DNA of 64,000 nucleotides from Macrococcoides bohemicum (lineage in GTDB: Bacteria > Bacillota > Bacilli > Staphylococcales > Staphylococcaceae): the NCBI RefSeq assembly GCF_042658685.1, contig NZ_JBHSQY010000008.1, one strand, 5' to 3'. The notes under the pieces were generated by a model. It made no database searches. It had not been told where the DNA came from and worked only from the letters and a program-made list of their open reading frames with translations. Position numbers and translations under genes: made by a program. Positions 27,182-35,669 of the stretch are shown one piece after another (position 1 is the first letter of the stretch; every line of letters starts with the position of its first letter).

Positions 27182-28564
27182 TTATTTTCCTAAACAGAAC
27201 TGGCTAAATAACTGATCGATTAAGCCATCTGCAACAGACTCACCAATTACTTCTCCAAGTAACTCCCATGTTTTTATTAGATCGATTTGAATCATATCTA
27301 TCGGTACACCACTTTCAGCAGCAATAATAGCATCACTGATTGATTGTTTTGCATCTTTTAATAAACTAATATGTCTTGCATTTGAGACATATGTCATATC
27401 TTGATTCGATACTGCTCCTTCAAAGAATAGATCACGAATCTTCTCTTCTAACTGTTCGATACCACTTTGGTCAACCATCGATGTCATCACAATTGGCGTA
27501 TTTACACCAACCATTTGTTTCACCGCTTCAATATCTAATGCTTGTGATAAATCTGTTTTGTTAATAATAACGATAACATCTTCATTTTTAATAACTTCAG
27601 CAAGCTGATGATCACTTTCTGTTAATGCTTCATTATAATTTAATACGTAAAGAATTAAATCAGCTTTGCTTAAAGCTTCACGACTACGTTCAACACCAAT
27701 CTTTTCTACGATATCGTCTGTTTCACGAATACCAGCCGTATCTACTAAACGTAAAGGTACGCCACGTACGTTTACATATTCCTCTAACACATCACGTGTA
27801 GTTCCTGCAATTTCCGTAACAATTGCTTTATTATCTTGAATTAAATTATTTAACATTGAAGATTTACCAACATTAGGTTTACCAACGATAACTGTTGATA
27901 ATCCTTCACGTAAGATTTTACCTTGCGTACCAGTTTGTAATAATCCTTCAATGCTCGTCTTTATCTTTTCAGCTTCTGTTAATAAGAATTGATTCGTTGC
28001 TTCTTCTACATCATCATATTCAGGATAATCAATATTAACTTCGACTTGTGCTAGAATTTCCAGGATTGATTGACGCAATCCTTTAATAAGTGTGCTAAGT
28101 CGACCTTCAATTTGCTGCATCGCAACTTTTGACGCACGATCTGTTTTAGAACGAATAAAATCCATTGTTGCTTCTGCTTGAGATAAATCAATACGACCAT
28201 TCAAAAATGCACGTTTCGTAAATTCTCCTGGCTCAGCTAACTTTGCACCATTAGATAATGTTAGTTCTAAAACACGATTAACAGTCATAATACCACCATG
28301 ACAATTGATTTCAACAATATCTTCTCTCGTATAGGTTCTAGGTGCACGCATTACTGCCACCATTACTTCTTCAACAATGTCATTTGTCTCAGGATCAATG
28401 ATATGACCGTAATTTATCGTGTGTGAATCAACATTAATTAATTTGTGCTTACCTTTATATATCTTGTCTGCAATATTTATCGCTTCATCTCCAGAAAGTC
28501 TAACGATAGCAATGGCGCCTTCTCCCATCGGTGTTGAAATACTTGAAATTGTGTCGAATTCCAT
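27182..28564 (-). CDS. mnmE: tRNA modification GTPase MnmE (TrmE)
   Basis: The 460-residue protein has an N-terminal formyl-THF-binding domain (MEFDTISSISTPMGEGAIAI), a helical domain and an inserted G domain with P-loop GKPNVGKSS near residue 229, DTAGIRETDD and NKTD. It ends with the invariant CLGK motif whose cysteine is needed for tRNA modification. An AGGAGGATCA ribosome site precedes the ATG. It is the first gene of mnmE-mnmG-rsmG. Confidence 0.98.
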   Translation of the reverse strand: MEFDTISSISTPMGEGAIAIVRLSGDEAINIADKIYKGKHKLINVDSHTINYGHIIDPETNDIVEEVMVAVMRAPRTYTREDIVEINCHGGIMTVNRVLELTLSNGAKLAEPGEFTKRAFLNGRIDLSQAEATMDFIRSKTDRASKVAMQQIEGRLSTLIKGLRQSILEILAQVEVNIDYPEYDDVEEATNQFLLTEAEKIKTSIEGLLQTGTQGKILREGLSTVIVGKPNVGKSSMLNNLIQDNKAIVTEIAGTTRDVLEEYVNVRGVPLRLVDTAGIRETDDIVEKIGVERSREALSKADLILYVLNYNEALTESDHQLAEVIKNEDVIVIINKTDLSQALDIEAVKQMVGVNTPIVMTSMVDQSGIEQLEEKIRDLFFEGAVSNQDMTYVSNARHISLLKDAKQSISDAIIAAESGVPIDMIQIDLIKTWELLGEVIGESVADGLIDQLFSQFCLGK

Positions 28565-28649
28565 ACATTGATCCTCCTTTAAATGTCCATTTGTTGATTG
28601 TAGTTTGAAATGTTAAAAATGAAAACACTTTTGCTTTAAATAAACAGAT

Positions 28650-28680
28650 TAACTCTAAAAACTTAATGTTTTTAGAGTTA
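28650..28680 (-). terminator. Inverted repeat after jag
   Basis: A perfect 13-bp stem TAACTCTAAAAAC/GTTTTTAGAGTTA with a 5-nt loop lies between jag and mnmE. The following sequence on the minus strand is only moderately T-rich, so it may be a weak terminator or attenuator. Confidence 0.5.
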
Positions 28681-28695
28681 GTCAGAGTTATAGAA

Positions 28696-29511
28696 TTAAC
28701 GTGCTTTAATGACTAAATAACGATGAGGTTCACGACCTTCAGAATATGTTTCGATATTCTCAATATTGGTCAATATTTGATGCATAATTTTTCGCTCATA
28801 GTTCGGCATAGGCTCAAACTTTACCGGTTTACGTGTAGCAACTGCTTTTTTTGACATATTTAAAGCGAGATTTTGTAACGTTTCTTTACGTTTCTCACGG
28901 TAATTCTCGATATCCAGCGTTACAGTCATATAACCTTTTTCAATATGGTTATAATAATTTTGAGCAAGCAACTGCAGACTATTCAATACTTGTCCACGCT
29001 TTCCGATAATTCGTCCAGCTTCACTTGATTCCAAATTAATCACAACTTCACTATTATTCTTAAAGCTGCTTGTAGCAAAAGTATCAATACCCATTTCTTG
29101 AATAATAGCAGTGATATATTTTTCAGTTTGATTCAGTGCATCTGTTTTTGCTTGTTGTTTTGATAGCGACTCTTTTTCAGTAGTAGCAAGTATAACTACA
29201 TCAGTATCAATACCCTTTTTATCGTCCGATTGTTCAAGTTGCACTCGTTCTGTATTAGTCGTTTGTTCTTCTGTTTCCTGAGTTAAGTGTTCACTTTTAT
29301 TTTTAACAGCTTCAATAGTAGAAAGTTTCTTTAATTCAGGGTCAATTACAGTAAGTTTCACTTCTGCATCAGCTTTGCCAATACCAAAAAAACCTTTCTT
29401 TCCTGGGTGGATAACATCAATCTTTACTTGTTTTTCTTGCAGGTTTAATTCATCAAGTCCTTGTTGAATCGCAAGTTCAACAGTACTGGCTATATAATTT
29501 TTCTCTAACAC
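28696..29511 (-). CDS. jag: RNA-binding protein KhpB (Jag)
   Basis: The protein of about 271 residues has a Jag-N domain (residues 1-50, KKGFFGIGKADAEV), an acidic and variable linker, a KH domain near 150-205 with the GRIIGKRGQVLNSLQ loop, and a C-terminal R3H domain (MPNYERKIMH, then SEGREPHRYLVI). KhpB proteins bind RNA and affect cell elongation. GGAGGT abuts an upstream ATG with no spacing, whereas the GTG two codons later has 6-nt spacing, so I place the start at 29511. No yidC lies between rnpA and jag, unlike in Bacillus. Confidence 0.92.
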   Translation of the reverse strand: MLEKNYIASTVELAIQQGLDELNLQEKQVKIDVIHPGKKGFFGIGKADAEVKLTVIDPELKKLSTIEAVKNKSEHLTQETEEQTTNTERVQLEQSDDKKGIDTDVVILATTEKESLSKQQAKTDALNQTEKYITAIIQEMGIDTFATSSFKNNSEVVINLESSEAGRIIGKRGQVLNSLQLLAQNYYNHIEKGYMTVTLDIENYREKRKETLQNLALNMSKKAVATRKPVKFEPMPNYERKIMHQILTNIENIETYSEGREPHRYLVIKAR

Positions 29512-29532
29512 AGGCATACCTCCATCATAAGA

Positions 29533-29880
29533 TTAACTGATTCTTTTATTAAAACCTTTCGCAATCTTCATGACATGCTCAAGACTCTTATGAATTTCTT
29601 CAACTGTCATATCTTTTGAAGGGTTTCTGGCAATAACAATAAAATCATCTTTAATGATATCTTGTTTATGGCGCGTAAAACTTTCTCTAATCGCTCTTTT
29701 TATACGATTACGTGTCACAGCATTTCCAATTTTTTTCGACACTGAAATGCCTAATCTAAAATGCTCATTTTCCTGATTATTGAATCTATAGATGATAAAT
29801 TGCTTATTAGCAACGGACTTACCTTGTTTATAAACTTTTTGAAAATCATCATTTTTTTTGATTCGATATGCTTTTTCCAC
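29533..29880 (-). CDS. rnpA: Ribonuclease P protein component
   Basis: This 115-residue basic protein is the partner of RNase P RNA in tRNA 5' maturation. It has MEKAYRIKKNDDFQKVYKQGK and the signature RNRIKRAIRESF. The predicted start is GTG behind a weak GTTGGTG site. It lies downstream of rpmH in the conserved rpmH-rnpA-jag block, with a hairpin between rpmH and rnpA that may reduce its expression. Confidence 0.96.
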   Translation of the reverse strand: MEKAYRIKKNDDFQKVYKQGKSVANKQFIIYRFNNQENEHFRLGISVSKKIGNAVTRNRIKRAIRESFTRHKQDIIKDDFIVIARNPSKDMTVEEIHKSLEHVMKIAKGFNKRIS

Positions 29881-29953
29881 GATACACCAACTTCTATCAC
29901 TAAATAGATACTTTTATTCATTATACTAGAATACAGACCTGTTTTAAACAAAA

Positions 29954-29984
29954 TAAAAAAAGACCACTGAAATGTTCAGTGATC
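29954..29984 (-). terminator. Hairpin terminator between rpmH and rnpA
   Basis: A 10-bp stem GATCACTGAA/TTCAGTGGTC directly follows the rpmH stop codon and is followed by seven T on the minus strand. It probably lowers read-through into rnpA. Confidence 0.8.
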
Positions 29985-30122
29985 TTATGCTGATAATACT
30001 TTTCTGCCTTTACGACGACGACGCGCTAATACGTTACGGCCGTTTTTTGTGCTCATACGTGCACGGAATCCATGAACTTTACTATGTTTACGTTTATTTG
30101 GTTGATAAGTACGTTTTACCAC
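29985..30122 (-). CDS. rpmH: 50S ribosomal protein L34
   Basis: This 45-residue very basic protein begins MVKRTYQPNKRKHSKVHGF and ends RRRRKGRKVLSA, a full-length L34. The start is GTG behind GGAGGTG. It lies beside oriC, transcribed away from dnaA, as in nearly all bacteria. Confidence 0.97.
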   Translation of the reverse strand: MVKRTYQPNKRKHSKVHGFRARMSTKNGRNVLARRRRKGRKVLSA

Positions 30123-30190
30123 TAAAAACACCTCCATTAATTTATATTTCATCTATCGAATTTCGTCTAGTGATTTACAGTAACTATTGA

Positions 30191-30219
30191 AGTATATCAA
30201 AAGCAACCTCTAAAATCAA
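30191..30219 (-). promoter_or_regulatory. rpmH promoter
   Basis: On the minus strand TTGATT (30214-30219) and TATACT (30191-30196) are 17 bp apart, about 70 bp upstream of the rpmH start. Confidence 0.75.
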
Positions 30220-30249
30220 CCTCTTTCTAGTTAGAAGATTGAAAGAAAG

Positions 30250-30565
30250 GTATCCACTTATCCACATCTATTCACAGATCTTTGTGGATAATCATAAATC
30301 AGATTCAACTTGTTCCATAGTTATTCACATCCTAAATCACATATTCAACTTTACTTTTAAAGTGCGATGTGGTTAAGTATATGTTTGTGGATAAGTCGAT
30401 GTAACACTTGATATTATAATCTTTTTTTGATAAGATTTTGATATATTTCCTGTGGATAAAGAATTGGTTTATGATTTTATCCACATTTTGTGTATAGTTT
30501 GTGGATAAACTATTCAAACCTGTGTTTTATGTTTATTCACATTTTTAATACTGTGTATAACTTTG
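30250..30565. other. oriC: oriC, upstream DnaA-box cluster (incC-like)
   Basis: Between rpmH and dnaA there are six perfect DnaA boxes: TTATCCACA at 30258 and 30477, and TGTGGATAA at 30283, 30386, 30451 and 30500. Near-consensus boxes are TTATTCACA at 30321 and 30533 and TGTGTATAA at 30552. The intervening DNA is AT-rich. This is the upstream half of a bipartite Firmicute origin and also the dnaA promoter region, so DnaA should autoregulate its gene. I see no real gene in 30123-30593. Confidence 0.95.
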
Positions 30566-30593
30566 AAATTTTTTTATAAGAAAGAGGAACATT

Positions 30594-31931
30594 ATGAGTG
30601 GAATCGATACGATATGGGATAAAGTTTTAACAAAATTACAGACAAAACTAACGAACGCAAGTTACGATACTTGGTTTAGTGAAACAAAGATCAAGTCTCT
30701 GGATAACAATCAAATCGTTATTTTAGCACCAACTTCTTTCAATGCAGACTGGCTGAAAAAAAATTATTTAAACTTAATTCAGGAAGTAATAGAAGAAACT
30801 ATCGGAGAACATTTAAATATTAAAGTCATTTCTGATGAATTTGATGATTCCGAAACTGATTTTCAGGCAAATAAACCTACTGAAAGACCTGCTTCTCAAG
30901 AAATTTTGCCAAGTCAACTCAACACTGATAATACATTTGACACTTTCGTCATCGGAAGCGGTAATCGCTTTAGTCATGCAGCAAGTTTAGCAGTTGCTGA
31001 AGCACCAGCAAAAGCATACAATCCGCTGTTTATATATGGTGGCGTAGGTTTAGGTAAGACACATCTAATGCACGCCATTGGTCATTACGTTATGGAACAT
31101 AAGGAAAATGCAAAAGTCGTATATACTTCAAGTGAAAAGTTTACGAATGAATTCATCAATTCCATTAAAGACAACAAAACTGAAGAATTTAGATCGAAAT
31201 ATCGTAATGTTGATGTACTGCTCATAGATGATATTCAGTTTTTAGCTGGAAAAGAATCGACACAAGAAGAATTTTTCCATACGTTTAACGAACTTCATCA
31301 AAATCATAAACAAATTGTAATTTCAAGTGATCGTGCTCCCAAAGAAATACCTACTTTAGAAGAACGTTTACGCTCACGTTTTGAATGGGGACTAACAACA
31401 GACGTTACCCCACCCGATCTTGAAACACGTATCGCAATATTACGTAAAAAATCAGAGGAAGAAAATATAGAGATTCCAAATGAAGCAATGCTTTATATCG
31501 CTACTCAAATTCAATCAAATATTCGTGAACTTGAGGGAGCACTAACAAAAGTTGTTGCCTATTCTAAATTAGTAAACCGTGAACTAAACTCTGATTTAGT
31601 GGCTGAGGCTTTAAAGGATATTATCGCTTCTAGTAAACCAAAGAAAGTAACCATTCAGGATATTCAGGAAGCTGTAGGTGCATACTATAACATCCGTCTA
31701 GAAGATTTCAGTGCAAAAAAGCGTACTAAATCTATTGCATTTCCTAGACAAATTGCAATGTACTTAGCACGTGAACTCACTGACTTCTCTTTACCTAAAA
31801 TTGGTGAAGAATTTGGTGGAAGAGATCATACAACTGTTATACACGCTCATGAAAAAATCAGAAAAGAATTAGAACATGATAATAGTTTAAAAAGTGATTT
31901 AAAAAATATCGAAAAAGATATCAAGGGGTAA
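30594..31931 (+). CDS. dnaA: Chromosomal replication initiator protein DnaA
   Basis: The 445-residue AAA+ initiator has domain I (residues 1-85), a short variable linker, domain III with Walker A YGGVGLGKTHLMHAIG and Walker B VLLIDDIQFL, and a C-terminal DNA-binding domain IV with FGGRDHTTVIHAHEKI. It binds the flanking DnaA boxes as an ATP complex and opens oriC. The ATG follows an AGAGGAA ribosome site. Both flanks carry DnaA boxes. Confidence 0.99.
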   Translation: MSGIDTIWDKVLTKLQTKLTNASYDTWFSETKIKSLDNNQIVILAPTSFNADWLKKNYLNLIQEVIEETIGEHLNIKVISDEFDDSETDFQANKPTERPASQEILPSQLNTDNTFDTFVIGSGNRFSHAASLAVAEAPAKAYNPLFIYGGVGLGKTHLMHAIGHYVMEHKENAKVVYTSSEKFTNEFINSIKDNKTEEFRSKYRNVDVLLIDDIQFLAGKESTQEEFFHTFNELHQNHKQIVISSDRAPKEIPTLEERLRSRFEWGLTTDVTPPDLETRIAILRKKSEEENIEIPNEAMLYIATQIQSNIRELEGALTKVVAYSKLVNRELNSDLVAEALKDIIASSKPKKVTIQDIQEAVGAYYNIRLEDFSAKKRTKSIAFPRQIAMYLARELTDFSLPKIGEEFGGRDHTTVIHAHEKIRKELEHDNSLKSDLKNIEKDIKG

Positions 31932-31940
31932 TGTTAAAAT

Positions 31941-32050
31941 TGTGCATAACTTTTTGATACATATAAACAAGTTATGCACATGTGGATATCTTCTCCGAAC
32001 TCAGTTCAATAGACTTATCCACCTATTCACAGCCCCTATTACTATTATTA
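31941..32050. other. oriC: oriC, downstream DnaA boxes and DnaA-trio unwinding element
   Basis: Between dnaA and dnaN lie TGTGCATAA (31941), TTATGCACA (31972), TGTGGATAT (31981) and a tandem pair TTATCCACC (32015) and CTATTCACA (32023). The pair is followed by a short GC stretch and CTATTACTATTATTA (32036-32050), whose complement reads 3'-GAT AAT GAT AAT AAT. This matches the box, GC clamp and DnaA-trio order of the Bacillus basal unwinding system. Confidence 0.88.
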
Positions 32051-32105
32051 CGGTTTTAAAAGAGATAAAATATATATAAATATCATTTTAAGGAGCTTAT
32101 TCATT

Positions 32106-33239
32106 ATGAAATTTACAATTCAAAGAGATCACTTTATTACTCAATTGAATGATACATTAAAAGCCATTTCTCCAAGAACAACTTTACCAGTATTAACAGG
32201 TATTAAATTAGATGCTTTTGATAATAAATTAGTATTAACAGGGTCAGATTCAGAAGTATCTATTGAAATTACGATTCCAACTGAGCAAGGAGACAATGAG
32301 ATTTTATCTGTGGATACGAAAGGCTCAATCGTATTACCAGGTCGTTTCTTTGTAGATATCATTAAAAAATTACCTGCAGATACTGTAACGATTGAAACAA
32401 ATGATAACTTCCAGGCAAAAATTACATCAGGACAATCAGAATTTAATGTATCTGGTATTGATTCAGATCAATATCCATTATTACCACAAGTAAGTGAACA
32501 AGAAGCGATTACTTTACCAATTAAAGTATTAAAAAATATTATCAAACAAACTAATTTCGCAGTGTCCACGTCAGAAACACGTCCAGTGTTAACAGGTGTT
32601 AACTGGCTGATAAGCGATGGTATATTAAACTGTACTGCAACAGATTCACATCGTTTAGCTTTAAGAAAGCTTCAACTGGAAAACACGAACATTGAAACAA
32701 TCAATGTCATTATTCCAGGAAAAGCATTAAATGAGTTAAATAAAATTATTGATGATACTGAAGAAACAATTGATATTTTCTTTGCATCAAACCAAGTATT
32801 ATTCAAAGTAGGAAATATTAACTTTATTTCACGTCTGCTTGAAGGAAATTATCCAGATACATCACGTTTATTTCCAGAAAGCTATGAGACGGCGTTATCT
32901 ATTAATAACGGAGACTTCTTCCGTGCCATTGATCGTGCCTCTCTACTGGCTCGTGAAGGGGGAAATAACGTCATTAAATTATCTGCTTCAGAGAATGCAG
33001 TAGAATTATCTTCTACTTCACCTGAAATCGGTACGGTGAAAGAAGATGTTAAGACAAATAAATTTGAAGGAGAAGGTATCAAAATTTCCTTTAACTCAAA
33101 ATATATGATGGATGCACTACGTGCCATTGATAATGATGATGTTCAAATTGAGTTCTTTGGAACGATGCGACCATTTATCCTGAAACCCGAAGAAGATGAA
33201 AATTTAGTTCAGCTTATTTTACCGATAAGAACATATTAA
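32106..33239 (+). CDS. dnaN: DNA polymerase III subunit beta (sliding clamp)
   Basis: The 377-residue ring-forming clamp gives processivity to the replicase. Sequence throughout matches staphylococcal DnaN: MKFTIQRDHFITQLNDTLKA, FVDIIKKLPAD, TDSHRLALRKLQ and the C-terminal PFILKPEEDENLVQLILPIRTY that forms the partner-binding pocket. An AAGGAGC ribosome site precedes the ATG. It lies downstream of dnaA across the origin and is followed by a terminator. Confidence 0.98.
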   Translation: MKFTIQRDHFITQLNDTLKAISPRTTLPVLTGIKLDAFDNKLVLTGSDSEVSIEITIPTEQGDNEILSVDTKGSIVLPGRFFVDIIKKLPADTVTIETNDNFQAKITSGQSEFNVSGIDSDQYPLLPQVSEQEAITLPIKVLKNIIKQTNFAVSTSETRPVLTGVNWLISDGILNCTATDSHRLALRKLQLENTNIETINVIIPGKALNELNKIIDDTEETIDIFFASNQVLFKVGNINFISRLLEGNYPDTSRLFPESYETALSINNGDFFRAIDRASLLAREGGNNVIKLSASENAVELSSTSPEIGTVKEDVKTNKFEGEGIKISFNSKYMMDALRAIDNDDVQIEFFGTMRPFILKPEEDENLVQLILPIRTY

Positions 33240-33242
33240 TTT

Positions 33243-33276
33243 AAAAGCTTAAGCCAGATTCTGGTTTAAGCTTTTT
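33243..33276 (+). terminator. dnaN terminator
   Basis: A 15-bp stem (AAAAGCTTAAGCCAG with CTGGTTTAAGCTTTT, one G-U pair) is followed by T-rich sequence. Confidence 0.85.
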
Positions 33277-33300
33277 ATTTTGACAAATAAAGTTTTTATT

Positions 33301-33330
33301 TTGACAAATATACTTGTCATAAAATATGCT
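33301..33330 (+). promoter_or_regulatory. Promoter and dyad operator of the ABC exporter
   Basis: TTGACA (33301-33306) and TATGCT (33325-33330) are 18 bp apart. A dyad TGACAA-N6-TTGTCA (33302-33319) covers the -35 and spacer. An 18-bp stretch ending TTTTGACAAATA is directly repeated at 33272-33289 and 33293-33310. This looks like an operator with an extra half-copy upstream. The regulator is not identified here. Confidence 0.5.
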
Positions 33331-33409
33331 ATATATTACAATTTTAAGTGAGATAATACTATTTTCTTAAAGTATGGAAATCCTCAAAAACTATGATGGA
33401 GGTAGCAAA

Positions 33410-34306
33410 ATGCTGATTCTGGAGAATGTTAGTAAAGAATTTAATGATTTCAAAGCAGTAGACAATGTCAATATTTCTGTACCTGCTGGTGAGATGCTTG
33501 GTTTCTTAGGCGGAAATGGTGCGGGAAAAACGACAACATTTCGCATGATTTTAGGTCTTCTATCTAAGACGGCAGGAATAATTACATATAACGGTAAACC
33601 GATTGATTATTCTGTCACTGATATAATTGGTTACTTACCTGAAGAGCGTGGCTTGAATCCAAAATTAAAAGTAAGTGAACAAATTCAGTATTTAGCCCAG
33701 TTAAAAGGTATGAATAAAAAGGATATTGATAAAGCTCTAGATTATTGGCTCGATCGTTTCGATGTACCAGAAAATAAAAATAAGAAAATCGAAGACTTAT
33801 CTAAAGGTAATCAACAAAAAATTCAATTGATCGGTGCCATTATACATCGCCCCTCTTTACTTATTCTTGATGAACCTTTTAGCGGTCTTGATCCAGTGAA
33901 TGTAGAACTGTTAAAATCAGCTGTTAAAGAAATCAATGAAAATGGTGCTACTATTGTATTTAGTTCGCATCGCATGGAACATGTAGAAGAGATGTGTGAA
34001 CATGTGTGTATTTTGAATAAAGGTAAGACGGTTGTTTCAGGAGAAATTAAACAAGTGAAACATGATTTTGGCAAGAAAGAAATCATTATCGAAGGACAAC
34101 ATGATTTTAGTACGTTAGCGAATGTTCCAGGCGTAACAAAATTTAGTCAAAATAAAAATGATGTGCGTATTCAAATTGCTAATGGAGAGGTAGCACCTAT
34201 CATATTCGATGCTGTTAAACAAATGGGCTATGTTTCAAGATTCCAGGTCAATGAACCATCTCTAAATGAAATATTCATTGAGAAAGTAGGTAATAGACAT
34301 GAATAA
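33410..34306 (+). CDS. ABC transporter ATP-binding protein (NatA/YhaQ-like)
   Basis: This 298-residue ATPase has Walker A GGNGAGKTTTF, the LSKGNQQKIQ signature, Walker B LLILDEPFSGLD and an H-loop SSHRMEHVEEM, followed by a C-terminal DUF4162-like domain. Upstream codons exist, but GGAGG at 33398 sets the ATG at 33410. It overlaps the permease gene by 8 bp. By similarity to NatAB/YhaQP it should energise an exporter. The substrate (Na+, drug or other) cannot be determined. Confidence 0.9.
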   Translation: MLILENVSKEFNDFKAVDNVNISVPAGEMLGFLGGNGAGKTTTFRMILGLLSKTAGIITYNGKPIDYSVTDIIGYLPEERGLNPKLKVSEQIQYLAQLKGMNKKDIDKALDYWLDRFDVPENKNKKIEDLSKGNQQKIQLIGAIIHRPSLLILDEPFSGLDPVNVELLKSAVKEINENGATIVFSSHRMEHVEEMCEHVCILNKGKTVVSGEIKQVKHDFGKKEIIIEGQHDFSTLANVPGVTKFSQNKNDVRIQIANGEVAPIIFDAVKQMGYVSRFQVNEPSLNEIFIEKVGNRHE

Positions 34307-35540
34307 ATTTATACCGACATTTTGGTTAACATTCTGGAAAAAAGTATCGAGTAAATCTTTTATCATTTCGACTTTGATCGTAATACTTGCGATTATCGCA
34401 TTAAGTAACGCTGATAAAATTTATGATTTCTTTGATAAGAGCGAAGATGATATTACTGTTATTACTTCCGAAGACAAAACATTATCAACTGTATTTAAAG
34501 ATGAATATCAAAAATTAGATAAGAAAAAGAAGTTAAAGATAGTTGATCTTGAAGCGGGGAAAAAAGGGATAAAAAATGAAAAATATAAAGTATTGATCGA
34601 AATTAAAGAAAATACAGATAAAACAATTGAAAGTAAAGTTTATACACTAGATAGTTTAGGTACAGATGAATTGATGCAGATACAATCTACATTGACTGCT
34701 TTTCAGAGCAATAATATTGCAAAGTCACTAAATCTTGCACCTGATAAATTAGCAAAAGTGCTATCACAAGCCAAAGTTGATAATGAAGTTATTAAACCAT
34801 TAGATGCTAACGATAAAGTGTCTGAGGAAAGTAAAGCAGTAAATACAGCGTTAGTATATGCAGGAATCTTTTTAATTTTCTTTATTACAATTAACTATGG
34901 AAGTCAAATTGCTACAGAAATTGCACAGGAGAAATCATCACGTGTCATTGAAATGATCGTCACAAGTATTTCACCAATCACACATTTAATGGCTAAGATT
35001 ATTGGGGTCATTGCAGTAGCGTTAGTACAAATTATCATCTATGCGCTTACAATTTTTATATGTGTTCAGGTGTTTAATTTAAATAAAACGATTGAAAGTT
35101 TTGGATTTAAATTTACACAGGAAAATGTTCGTGTACTTATGTATGCACTTATTTTCTTAATTTTGGGCTTATTGCTATATATCAGTTTAAGTGCAATTGT
35201 CGGTTCATTAACAAATCGTATTGAGGATATAGGTCAAGCCATAATGCCGGTCACATTTTTAAATATGGCTGCATTCTATATTGCGATATTTAGCTTAACA
35301 ACACCAGATACACTACTTGTAAAGATTACAAGCTTTATTCCTTTCTTCACGCCACAAGTAATGTTACTCAGAACCATTTCTCAGAAAACGAGTGATGTTC
35401 AGCTTATCATTGGTATTATTATTTGTATCGTAACGATTATTGTACTGTTTTTTATCGCAGCAAAAATATACAAAGGTAGTGTATTCAGTAACGATAAAGG
35501 ACTAATTAAGAATTTTAAAAGAGCATTGCAAACAAAATAG
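34299..35540 (+). CDS. ABC-2 type permease (NatB/YhaP-like)
   Basis: The 413-residue membrane protein has one N-terminal helix (about residues 17-37), a large extracytoplasmic segment rich in Lys/Asp (40-180) and then about five helices from 185 to 400. This is the ABC-2 exporter arrangement. The cytoplasmic ESAV-like segment reads EKSSRVIEMIVTSISP. It pairs with the preceding ATPase, whose stop it overlaps. The function is export of an unknown substrate. Confidence 0.88.
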   Translation: MNKFIPTFWLTFWKKVSSKSFIISTLIVILAIIALSNADKIYDFFDKSEDDITVITSEDKTLSTVFKDEYQKLDKKKKLKIVDLEAGKKGIKNEKYKVLIEIKENTDKTIESKVYTLDSLGTDELMQIQSTLTAFQSNNIAKSLNLAPDKLAKVLSQAKVDNEVIKPLDANDKVSEESKAVNTALVYAGIFLIFFITINYGSQIATEIAQEKSSRVIEMIVTSISPITHLMAKIIGVIAVALVQIIIYALTIFICVQVFNLNKTIESFGFKFTQENVRVLMYALIFLILGLLLYISLSAIVGSLTNRIEDIGQAIMPVTFLNMAAFYIAIFSLTTPDTLLVKITSFIPFFTPQVMLLRTISQKTSDVQLIIGIIICIVTIIVLFFIAAKIYKGSVFSNDKGLIKNFKRALQTK

Positions 35541-35563
35541 TTCACAAAAAATTAACTATTTTA

Positions 35564-35593
35564 TTGTGGCATTGTTATTTTATTTAATATAAT
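35564..35593 (+). promoter_or_regulatory. Possible bdbDC promoter
   Basis: TTGTGG (35564-35569) and TATAAT (35588-35593) lie 18 bp apart, about 75 bp before the bdbD start. Confidence 0.4.
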
Positions 35594-35669
35594 ATTTATA
35601 CTATGTATTCTAAAAATTTATAATAATAAATAACAAATTGTGTATACACAATAAAGAGAGGTCAATTCG

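Noticed and set aside
30332..30517. Minus-strand 61-codon open frame in oriC
   Set aside because: It runs through the DnaA boxes and has low-complexity, stop-poor AT-rich composition without a ribosome site.
32565..32585. parS-like sequence in dnaN (GTGTCCACGTCAGAAACA)
   Set aside because: An inserted base breaks the symmetry and the CACGTG centre is absent.
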